Below, in pieces: positions 1 through 7,171 of a stretch of 64,000 nt of DNA; the first letter of the stretch is position 1, and every line of letters starts with the position of its first letter. The notes below the pieces were generated by a model, which saw only the letters and a list, made by a program, of their open reading frames with translations, made no database searches and was not told where the DNA came from. The stretch is taken from NCBI GenBank assembly GCA_951813555.1, contig OX638344.1, forward strand, positions 2,790,475-2,854,474, read 5' to 3'. This DNA comes from an uncultured Acidimicrobiales bacterium (lineage in GTDB: Bacteria > Actinomycetota > Acidimicrobiia > Acidimicrobiales > Bin134). The position numbers and the translations under genes are program-made.

Positions 1-1596
1 CTGGAGCCGAGCGACGTCGGTGGCAGGCAAAGGTGACAGAATCCCAGCCACAGGCAGCTCGAGAATCGAGACGACCTCGCCATTCTGGACCACTGCCACT
101 CCTCCCCCGGTGGCGATCACCGCATTGGCTGCCACCGCCATGTCGGAGGGATCGCGGCCGAACACCGAGAGGTTGTGGGTATCGTGGCTAATCGTGGTGG
201 CTACCGCACCCGTCCAGTGGCCCCAGCCGCCTAGCAGCCCGGCAACCGGCGTGGCCGGAATCCGCCCATGGCGGTGCACGACCACGTTCAGCAAGTAGCC
301 ATCGGGAACGGTGACGACCCCGTCGGCCACATCGACCTCGGCCTCGCCCCACTCGGTCATCACCACACCCTCTACCACCTTCATGCGGTGGCGTCCGTCC
401 GGAACACCGGGCAGGCGGAAAATGAAGTCGTCGGCGGTCATTGTCGACAGCCTGATCGTGTCGAGCGGCGGGTTCGACGGGGCCTCGGAGACTGATTCAA
501 GCATCACTCCCCCATGGGCCACCTGACGGCCGTCGAAGAACACATCGTCCACCGCGACTTCTTCCAAGGAGGACAACACCACGATGTCGGCCCGGCGGCC
601 GGCGGCAACCATGCCGAGGTCGGTGCGCTGGAGGCGATAAGCAGCGTTGTAGGTGGCGATTCTCAAAGCACGCGTCGGCTCTAGGCCATAGCGGATCAAT
701 CGGCGCAAGAGATCGTCGATGCCGCCTTCTTCCAACAGCGTGGCGGCGAACAAGTCATCAGTGGCGGCAATGATGTGGGTGGGAAACTCCGGCAACTTGG
801 CCAACTCCTCGACCAGGAGCGGCAGCACGAAATCGAAGGCGCCCCGCAACTCCACGGTCATGCCGGCGCGGAGCTTCTCCATGGCGTCCACATGGGCGAA
901 GACCTCATGGTCGGAGAAGATTCCCGCGCTGAGATAGGCCTGAAGCGCGGGCCCGGTCAACCCGGCGGCGTGGCCGCTGACCAGCTTTCCGCTCTCGTGG
1001 CCGGCCGCCACGATGTCAACCATGCGGGCGTCGCGGCCCAAGACTCCACCCATGTCCATGACTTCAGCCAAGCCGCCGACCTCTTCCCAAGAGAGCATCT
1101 CGGCAATGTCGGCGGCGTGCAGGTCGTGACCGGACAGCTCCAAGCCCGGCAGCGGAGGAACACAAGAGGGGGCCTGCACCACGAACCGGACCGGCAGACC
1201 CCGGCTGGCGTCAACGGCGTAGCGGACTCCCTCGACTCCGGCGATGTTGGCCAGCTCGTGGGGGTCTATGAATACCGTGGTGGTGCCTCGGGGACAGATG
1301 GCGGCGGCGTACTGACCGGGGGTGAGCATGGAGCTCTCGAAGTGCACGTGCATGTCGATGAAACCGGGGGCGATGTACCGGTCGGTGCAGTCAAAGGAGT
1401 CGGCGGCGTCGGTGCGGGAGTCAGTCGGATGGATGCTGGCCACGACCGGGCCGACGATTCCCACGTCGGCTTGGCGCAACTCTCCTGTTCCGACGTCGAC
1501 CACGGTGCCGCCGGTCAGGATCAGGTCGAAGGGTTCGTTGCCGAGCGCGGCCCCAACCGCTCGAGCCCGGGTCTCCTCCTCAAGATGGCTGTACAT
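1..1596 (-). CDS. ade: adenine deaminase (3' end beyond window)
   Basis: Hydrolytic deamination of adenine to hypoxanthine in purine salvage, in the cytosol. Reading the minus strand from an ATG at 1596 gives 532 uninterrupted codons to the window edge, so the C-terminal few dozen residues are missing. Family marks seen: the metal-binding stretch PGFIDMHVHFESSM about 80 residues in, then QAPSCVPPLPG, EVMDMGGV and SGHAAGL, in the order typical of Ade rather than adenosine deaminase. It is divergent from another amidohydrolase with a 63-bp gap. The opposite strand carries a long open frame that is only a shadow. Function is confident from motifs; the termination point is unseen. Confidence 0.9.
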   Translation of the reverse strand, partial: MYSHLEEETRARAVGAALGNEPFDLILTGGTVVDVGTGELRQADVGIVGPVVASIHPTDSRTDAADSFDCTDRYIAPGFIDMHVHFESSMLTPGQYAAAICPRGTTTVFIDPHELANIAGVEGVRYAVDASRGLPVRFVVQAPSCVPPLPGLELSGHDLHAADIAEMLSWEEVGGLAEVMDMGGVLGRDARMVDIVAAGHESGKLVSGHAAGLTGPALQAYLSAGIFSDHEVFAHVDAMEKLRAGMTVELRGAFDFVLPLLVEELAKLPEFPTHIIAATDDLFAATLLEEGGIDDLLRRLIRYGLEPTRALRIATYNAAYRLQRTDLGMVAAGRRADIVVLSSLEEVAVDDVFFDGRQVAHGGVMLESVSEAPSNPPLDTIRLSTMTADDFIFRLPGVPDGRHRMKVVEGVVMTEWGEAEVDVADGVVTVPDGYLLNVVVHRHGRIPATPVAGLLGGWGHWTGAVATTISHDTHNLSVFGRDPSDMAVAANAVIATGGGVAVVQNGEVVSILELPVAGILSPLPATDVARLQ

Positions 1597-1659
1597 GAAA
1601 AGAAACTAGCCTCTAGCCATTACCGTGACCCGCAGAGGTGGCTTTGAAAGGCAGGCACG

Positions 1660-3030
1660 GTGACCAGTTTCTTGTTGCGCGGCGGAACGGTGCTCCCGAT
1701 GGAGGGTTCGAAGGTCGTCTTCGATCCGGGATCGGTATTGGTGATCGATGGCAAGATCGAACTGGTGGGCGATGTGGCCGACGTCGATCAGCACCCCGCC
1801 GCGTCGAATGTCGAGGTGATCGACGCCACCGGCCATGCGGTGGTCCCGGGCTTTCACAACTGCCACCTCCACTCCGGGCTGCTGCGAGGCACGGCCGAAT
1901 CCCTGGCCCTTTGGGAGTGGCTGGAAGACCACATCGACCCGGCCCACCGGGCGCTGACCCCGGAGATCGCCGAGGCGGCCTCGTGGATGGCCTACACCGA
2001 GGGGCTGCGGGGCGGCACCACGTCGGTATTGGATATGTGGCGGCACATGGAGGGTTCGGCGAGGGCCGCAGAGGCGATCGGCATTCGGGCCACGCTGGCT
2101 CCCTACACCGCCGATCTGTACGACTACTTCGAGACCTTGGAGACCAATCGGCGCCTGTTGGAGACGCATTTGGTGGCCGCCGATGGCCGGGTTCGAACGT
2201 GGGTGGGCTTGGAGCACATCTTCTACTGCTCACCGGACATGTTCCGGCAGGCGGCCGCGCTGGCCGAGGAGTTCAACACGGGGATCCACACCCACTCGTC
2301 GGAGTCGATATGGGAGGTGCAGGAATGCCTGCGCCAATTCGGCCGGCGCCCCATCGAGGAGTTCTACAACCGGGGAATCTTGGGAAGCCAGAGCGTGATC
2401 GCCCATGGCGTGTGGCTCGACGACCGGGAGGTGCAGTTGATGGCCCAGACCGGCACCAGCGTCACCCACTGCCCTTGCTCCAACATGAAGCTGTCGTCGG
2501 GTCCGGCCCGGATTGGCTTCTATCGGGAACAGGGCGTGACGGTGGCTTTGGGCACCGACGGGGAGAAGGAGAACAACAACCTCGACATGCTGGAGGAGAT
2601 GAAGTTCGCGTCGCTCCTTCAGAAGGTGAGCACCCTCGACCCCACCACTGGAGACCCCTGGGACATCCTCGACATGGCCACCCTGTCGGGTGCCCGAGCG
2701 CTAGGCCTCGACGACGTGACCGGCTCGCTCGAGGCCGGCAAGGACGCCGACATCGTCACCGTGGACCTGGGCGGGCTGCACTTCGTGCCGGTTATGCACG
2801 GCGACGACTTCAATATCGCGGCCCACCTGGTGTTCACCGCGTCATCCCACGATGTGGCCAACGTCTGGGTGCAAGGACGACGACTGGTGGCCGATGGCGA
2901 GGTGGCCTCTGTTGACGTCGGCCAAGTCGCCGAGCAGGCACAAGCCGCGGCCGAGGAGCTATTCGAGCGTCGCCGCCAGCTTCAGGGCGCCACCCCCAGC
3001 CCCGCCACAACGCTGGGAAAGAACGCCTAG
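1660..3030 (+). CDS. amidohydrolase, cytosine/SAH-deaminase-like (TrzN/AtzA/MtaD superfamily)
   Basis: A metal-dependent deaminase or hydrolase of nucleoside, purine or triazine-like substrates, 456 residues, GTG start. Motifs in order: VVPGFHNCHLHSG (HxH, near residue 65), IHTHSSES, VIAHGVWLDD, THCPCSNMKLSSG and the metal Asp in LGTDGEKENNNLDM. This layout is that of the 5-methylthioadenosine/S-adenosylhomocysteine deaminase-like group, but the usual GTDGxxSNN is changed to GTDGEKENNN, so the substrate is uncertain. It is divergent from adenine deaminase, which suggests a nitrogen-heterocycle salvage role. Its last 93 codons recur as a broken copy at 9712-9991. Confidence 0.8.
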   Translation: MTSFLLRGGTVLPMEGSKVVFDPGSVLVIDGKIELVGDVADVDQHPAASNVEVIDATGHAVVPGFHNCHLHSGLLRGTAESLALWEWLEDHIDPAHRALTPEIAEAASWMAYTEGLRGGTTSVLDMWRHMEGSARAAEAIGIRATLAPYTADLYDYFETLETNRRLLETHLVAADGRVRTWVGLEHIFYCSPDMFRQAAALAEEFNTGIHTHSSESIWEVQECLRQFGRRPIEEFYNRGILGSQSVIAHGVWLDDREVQLMAQTGTSVTHCPCSNMKLSSGPARIGFYREQGVTVALGTDGEKENNNLDMLEEMKFASLLQKVSTLDPTTGDPWDILDMATLSGARALGLDDVTGSLEAGKDADIVTVDLGGLHFVPVMHGDDFNIAAHLVFTASSHDVANVWVQGRRLVADGEVASVDVGQVAEQAQAAAEELFERRRQLQGATPSPATTLGKNA

Positions 3031-3090
3031 TTCAGCCGCACCCAGCGGCGCCATATGGCCAGCTGGGGTGCGCCTACCGTTGGCATTGGG

Positions 3091-3987
3091 TCAGCCCTCG
3101 TCAGCGGGAGTCGGGAAAGGCCGGTGACCCCAAAAGCTCGGGCGGGAGATCTGGTAGGTGCCGGCGTGGTCTGGGTCCTCGACCCGTAGCCCACCCCATC
3201 CGAACTCGACCATCATCGAGTCGGGCGCTTGGCAATAGAAAGAGATCATCTCGTCGTTGGTGTGACGTCCCAAGCACATGCGGACGGGGACTCCCTGGTC
3301 GAGGCAGCGGTCTTGCGCCATGCCGACATCATCGATGGTCGCCGCTTCGACCATGATGTGCCCAAGCGGATGGGTCCGAGGCAGACCGGCGCTGAATCCC
3401 AGCGTGTGGTGACGCGGGTTGCAGCCCAAAAACGCCATCGATATCGCACCGACATGCCAGGTGTTCCGCAGGTGGAAGCCGAGCACGTCTCGGTAGAAGT
3501 TCAGGACCGGCTCGAGTTCATCGACCTTCAAAACGGCGTGTCCGAAGCCCATGTCTCCGGTCACGAAGCTCGAAACAAGGGGTGTCACCACTGGAATGTC
3601 GTTGCGAATGGGGCCGTGGTAGAGCTCTAGCGGCGTGCCGGCGGGATCTTCGAATGAGACGTAACCGGTCACGAGACGGGCGGCGGCCTCTTCGTCGGAG
3701 CCTGCTCTCACGTCGACACCCGCCCGCTCGAGGCGAGAGACCTGGGCGTGCAAGTCAGTGTCGTCGATGACTTCGAACCCGATGGCGTCGACTCCCGCGG
3801 TGTCAGCTTCGGCGACGACCAGGCGGTAGGGGTAGTTGTCCCATCGGAAATAGGCCGCGGTCGCGTCGGGGCCGGGTGTGGGCATGAAGCCGAGCACGTC
3901 GGTAGCGAACCTGCGCCACTCGTCCAGGTGTGGACTGGCGAGCCGGACGTACCCGAGGGACAGGACAGCGCTCTTTCGTGTGCTCAT
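3091..3987 (-). CDS. extradiol ring-cleavage dioxygenase (BphC/HsaC-like, VOC fold)
   Basis: Predicted to cleave a catechol-type ring next to the two hydroxyls using Fe(II) and O2. At 298 residues it has the length of two-domain type I extradiol enzymes. The metal triad is visible at the expected spacing: His150 (GFGHAVLKV), His210 (PLGHIMVEA) and Glu261 (MMVEFGWGG). The segment RHTNDEMISFYCQAP is characteristic of the BphC/HsaC group. Its start overlaps the upstream hydrolase stop by 4 nt (ATGA-type coupling), and a flavin monooxygenase lies first in the same operon. The set matches the hydroxylate, cleave, hydrolyse order of steroid A/B-ring degradation, though another bicyclic catechol is possible. 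Confidence 0.85.
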   Translation of the reverse strand: MSTRKSAVLSLGYVRLASPHLDEWRRFATDVLGFMPTPGPDATAAYFRWDNYPYRLVVAEADTAGVDAIGFEVIDDTDLHAQVSRLERAGVDVRAGSDEEAAARLVTGYVSFEDPAGTPLELYHGPIRNDIPVVTPLVSSFVTGDMGFGHAVLKVDELEPVLNFYRDVLGFHLRNTWHVGAISMAFLGCNPRHHTLGFSAGLPRTHPLGHIMVEAATIDDVGMAQDRCLDQGVPVRMCLGRHTNDEMISFYCQAPDSMMVEFGWGGLRVEDPDHAGTYQISRPSFWGHRPFPTPADEG

Positions 3988-4865
3988 AGGGTGGTCTCCG
4001 ACTCATCGCGGGTGAGGAACTCGATCACGACCCGCTCAAACTCGTCCTTGCGTTCGATCATCGTCCAGTGCCCACAGTCCGGGAAGATGTGAACTTCGCA
4101 GTCGCGAATCAGGCGCATTGCGGGGATCAACCCGTCAGGGGGCGTGACCCGGTCGTCTCGCCCCCAGGTGACCAGCGTCGGCGCCTGGATCTCGCGCAGC
4201 GTCACGAACTCGTTGGTGTTGTCGAGCATGATGTCGCGTAGAAACGACAGCATTTCCCGGCTGTAGATCTGGCGGATACCGGCGAGCGCCTCGGGCTCGG
4301 TTGCTGCCTCCCAGCGACGGTCGATCATCTTCTCGGTGAGGGTGGCGGTGTCGAAAACCATCGATCGCATCCAGGCGATGAGCAGTTCTCGGGTGGGGTT
4401 CTCAACGAAGTCGACGAGCCGACTGATGCCTTCCGACGGCAACGGGCTGAACAGCGGAAGTCCGACCCCGCCGATGGTCGCCAGCCGCCGCACCTGGTCG
4501 GGGCGAGCCGCCGCCACCTGAGAGGCGAACTTTCCCCCCAGTGAATTGCCGAGCAGCGAGAACGAATCCAGGCCGAGCCCGTCAACGAAGGCAGCAACGG
4601 CCTCGGCCCCGTGAAGTACAAGATTGGTGGGTGGGGTGTAGCTGCGACCGAAGCCCGGCAGATCCAGCACCAGGCAACGGAAGTGGGGAGCGAACGCCGC
4701 GAGGTTCTCGCCGAAGTTGGCCCAGCCGGTAGCCCCCGGGCCAGAGCCGTGCAGCATGACCAACGGCGGACCATGGCCCACCTCGTGAAAGTGCAGGACA
4801 CCGTGCTCGGTGCGTAGCGTTCGGCTGGTGTCCTCTTCGGTGAAGAGTGGCGTCGTTGCGTTCAT
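3984..4865 (-). CDS. meta-cleavage-product alpha/beta hydrolase (BphD/HsaD-like)
   Basis: Predicted to hydrolyse the C-C bond of the ring-opened product made by the neighbouring dioxygenase. 293 residues. Seen: oxyanion segment MLHGSGPGATGWANF, nucleophile elbow GNSLGG with Ser108, acid in WGRDDRV (Asp237/238) and catalytic His266 in DCGHWTMIE. The SGPGATGW segment and the NSLGG elbow are features of C-C hydrolases of this family rather than ordinary esterases. It is translationally coupled to the dioxygenase (4-nt overlap) and 19 bp downstream of the monooxygenase gene. Substrate assignment to a seco-steroid is inference. Confidence 0.85.
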   Translation of the reverse strand: MNATTPLFTEEDTSRTLRTEHGVLHFHEVGHGPPLVMLHGSGPGATGWANFGENLAAFAPHFRCLVLDLPGFGRSYTPPTNLVLHGAEAVAAFVDGLGLDSFSLLGNSLGGKFASQVAAARPDQVRRLATIGGVGLPLFSPLPSEGISRLVDFVENPTRELLIAWMRSMVFDTATLTEKMIDRRWEAATEPEALAGIRQIYSREMLSFLRDIMLDNTNEFVTLREIQAPTLVTWGRDDRVTPPDGLIPAMRLIRDCEVHIFPDCGHWTMIERKDEFERVVIEFLTRDESETTL

Positions 4866-4884
4866 GGACTGAGAACCTCTGCGC

Positions 4885-6072
4885 TCAGATGGTGACCGCT
4901 GATGGACCGGTGGGCGGCAGGCCCATCAGGACCCCTCCGGCGAGGTCGAGCAGCGGGCCTCGGAGGAAAATGCCGTGATGGAGCCCGGCGTGCATGCCCC
5001 GCCAGAATCGCTGCACCGGCTTGTCGAGACGGATCGCGTTCCCACCGCAGATGTCATAAACGGTGTTGGCTGCCTCCGCCGCCCGCCACGCCGCGCGGAC
5101 CTGATCGCGCCGAAGCGCAACCCGCTGGTCGATCCCAATCGTGTGGCCGGCTCGAACCGCGTCGTATGCCTCGCCGATGTTGTGGACCAACTGAATGCGA
5201 GCGCTGGCGATTTCGGCGGCCGCCTCGCCGAGCACCCGCCGAGAATGGGGGTCGTCGGCCTGCACGACCCCTAGGTTGGAGACCCGCCCTGCCTGGTATT
5301 CAATGCCCCGCTGGAGTACGCCTTCGGCGATTCCGATCAGCCCTGCTGCCACCCCACCGGGAAACACGGCTGACCACGGCACGTTGAACAGGGGATCGCC
5401 GCTGCGGACCGACTCCTTGGCGGCGCGACCGTCGAGGAGCTTGCGCACATCGAGTGTGCGATAGTCGGGCACGAACTTGCCATCGACGATGACGTCTTTG
5501 CTCCCGGTCCCTTCGAGTCCAATCGTGTTCCACGAATCCTCGACGATTTCGTAGTCGGCGCGAGGCAACATGACATGGAGACTGCCGATGGGCGGATCGT
5601 CCGGTCCGGCGGAGGCCGCCTTGACCATCGCACCCAGCACGATCCAGTCGCAGAGATCGGTGCCGGAGGAGAACGACCAGCGGCCATTGACGATGAAGCC
5701 GCCGTCGGTCGGCGTTGCGACTCCCGAGGGTGCGTACGGCGATGCAACCCATGTGTCAGGGTCGTCACCCCAGACCTCCTCTTGCAACCGAGTGTCATTG
5801 AGGGCCAGCTCCCAGGGGTGAACGCCGACCACACCAGCGGTCCAGCCCGCCGAGGGGCAGTAGTTCCCGATGTCCATCACGGCGTTGAGGAAGTCGCGGG
5901 GATCGGCCTCCAGGCCTCCGAAGTCCCGCGGCTGCAACATCCGAACGACTCCGGTCTCCTTCAGCAACTTGCCCGTGTCGTCGGGAAGCCGTCCGAGTGC
6001 ATCGGCGTTGCTTGAGTGGTCGGCCAGGTAGGGCCCGAGCTCGGCGATCTGTTCGATGGTGGGATGGGCCAT
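4885..6072 (-). CDS. flavin-dependent monooxygenase, acyl-CoA-dehydrogenase fold (HsaA-like)
   Basis: Oxygenase component expected to ortho-hydroxylate a phenolic ring using reduced flavin from a separate reductase. I start it at the ATG at 6072, because GGAGGA sits 9 nt upstream; an in-frame GTG at 6096 would bury that ribosome site. Length is 395 residues. Marks: NYCPSAGWTAGVVGVHPWEL and WSFSSGTDLCDWIVLGAMV, which is the group D / HsaA signature rather than that of true acyl-CoA dehydrogenases. First gene of an operon with an extradiol dioxygenase and a C-C hydrolase. No HsaB-type flavin reductase is encoded beside it or elsewhere in the window. Confidence 0.82.
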   Translation of the reverse strand: MAHPTIEQIAELGPYLADHSSNADALGRLPDDTGKLLKETGVVRMLQPRDFGGLEADPRDFLNAVMDIGNYCPSAGWTAGVVGVHPWELALNDTRLQEEVWGDDPDTWVASPYAPSGVATPTDGGFIVNGRWSFSSGTDLCDWIVLGAMVKAASAGPDDPPIGSLHVMLPRADYEIVEDSWNTIGLEGTGSKDVIVDGKFVPDYRTLDVRKLLDGRAAKESVRSGDPLFNVPWSAVFPGGVAAGLIGIAEGVLQRGIEYQAGRVSNLGVVQADDPHSRRVLGEAAAEIASARIQLVHNIGEAYDAVRAGHTIGIDQRVALRRDQVRAAWRAAEAANTVYDICGGNAIRLDKPVQRFWRGMHAGLHHGIFLRGPLLDLAGGVLMGLPPTGPSAVTI

Positions 6073-6142
6073 GCGTGTGTGTCCTCCGGATAGCACGATG
6101 GGTCAAGGGGCGGTCAGTAGCGTCACGCAGGCGTCGATGAGA

Positions 6143-6159
6143 ATAAGCTAGTAACTTAT
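6143..6159. promoter_or_regulatory. 17-bp palindrome in divergent promoter
   Basis: ATAAGCTAGTAACTTAT is a near-perfect palindrome (arms ATAAG/CTTAT plus inner matches). It lies midway between the start of the ring-cleavage operon (minus) and the dioxygenase-sulfatase pair (plus). Its AT-rich composition in high-GC DNA and its position suit an operator for a dimeric repressor acting on both operons. No regulator gene is adjacent, so the binding protein is unknown. Confidence 0.45.
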
Positions 6160-6192
6160 CGCGACGTCTACTGCGACGGGACGCAGCCCTGC

Positions 6193-7143
6193 ATGAAAGT
6201 GATCAATAAGGCCCAGGGAACGATCGATGCTGGCGACCGGGTCGAGGTTCTTCCGATGTCTCAGCACACGGGTGCGGAGATTCACGGCGTCGATCTCCGC
6301 GAACCGATGGATGACTCCACAATTAGCGCCATCCGCGCCGCTCTCTTGCGGTGGAAGGTCGTGTTCTTCCGGGACCAGGAACTCACCCGAGACGAGCACG
6401 TGGCGTTTGGCCGCGGCTTCGGATCAGTGATCTCTGGCCATCCGACGCTGGCACCGCGGTTCCCGGAGCATCCGGAAATCGTGATGATCGAAAAGGAACA
6501 CCACCGCGACGACCCAGACGCCAACGAGATCGAGCACCGCTGGCACAACGACCTGTCGTACACGGCCGCGCCGCCGATGGGGTCGATTCTTCGCGCAATT
6601 TCCGTGCCGCCGTTCGGTGCCGATACCGAATGGACGAATCTCGCGGCGGCGTACGCGACCCTGTCTGCCCCCATCCGTGAGCTCATCGACGGGCTTACCG
6701 CGGTCCACCACAACGTCTTGCACGTCGTGAAGGGGGAACCGAACAAACTCGCCCGCGAGTTCATGGCCACTCCTCTCCGAGCCCGGCACCCCGTGGTGAC
6801 CGTGCACCCCGAAACTGGCGAGCGCCAGCTGTACGTGAACCCCGACTACACAAGCCACATCGTCGAACTCTCACGCCAGGAGAGCGGCCATCTGCTCGAA
6901 ATGCTCAACGAACACCTGTGCAGCCGAGAGTTCACGGTTCGGTTCCGTTGGCGCCCAGGCAGCATCGCATTCTGGGACAACCGGGCGACGGCCCACATTG
7001 CGCCGGCGGACGTGGTGCCGGGCCATCGGCGCGTCATGGAGCGCATCACGCTCGACGGTGCTTCGTTCGTCGGCCCGACCGGCTTCGAGTCGGTGACGGT
7101 GGACGAGTCAGGTGCTCCCGTGGTCGGCACCCGGAGCCCGTGA
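6193..7143 (+). CDS. Fe(II)/2-oxoglutarate dioxygenase (TauD/TfdA family)
   Basis: Predicted to hydroxylate a small sulfonate, sulfate ester or aryloxy acid with 2-oxoglutarate and O2. 316 residues, close to family length. The facial triad is present: His118 and Asp120 in HRWHNDLSY and His268 in NRATAHIAP; Arg279 in GHRRVMERI is placed to bind 2-oxoglutarate. It is followed 28 bp later by a sulfatase in the same direction, so an alkyl- or aryl-sulfate role (AtsK-like) is a reasonable guess; taurine or a herbicide-type ether are alternatives. Starts with ATG at 6193; a second ATG 63 nt downstream is possible. Confidence 0.82.
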   Translation: MKVINKAQGTIDAGDRVEVLPMSQHTGAEIHGVDLREPMDDSTISAIRAALLRWKVVFFRDQELTRDEHVAFGRGFGSVISGHPTLAPRFPEHPEIVMIEKEHHRDDPDANEIEHRWHNDLSYTAAPPMGSILRAISVPPFGADTEWTNLAAAYATLSAPIRELIDGLTAVHHNVLHVVKGEPNKLAREFMATPLRARHPVVTVHPETGERQLYVNPDYTSHIVELSRQESGHLLEMLNEHLCSREFTVRFRWRPGSIAFWDNRATAHIAPADVVPGHRRVMERITLDGASFVGPTGFESVTVDESGAPVVGTRSP

Positions 7144-7171
7144 GCAACCCGGAGTACACAATCACACGAGC

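Noticed and set aside
775..1647. Long open frame on the plus strand opposite adenine deaminase
   Set aside because: Its translation is Gly/Val/His-rich without domains, while the minus strand gives a complete set of adenine deaminase motifs.
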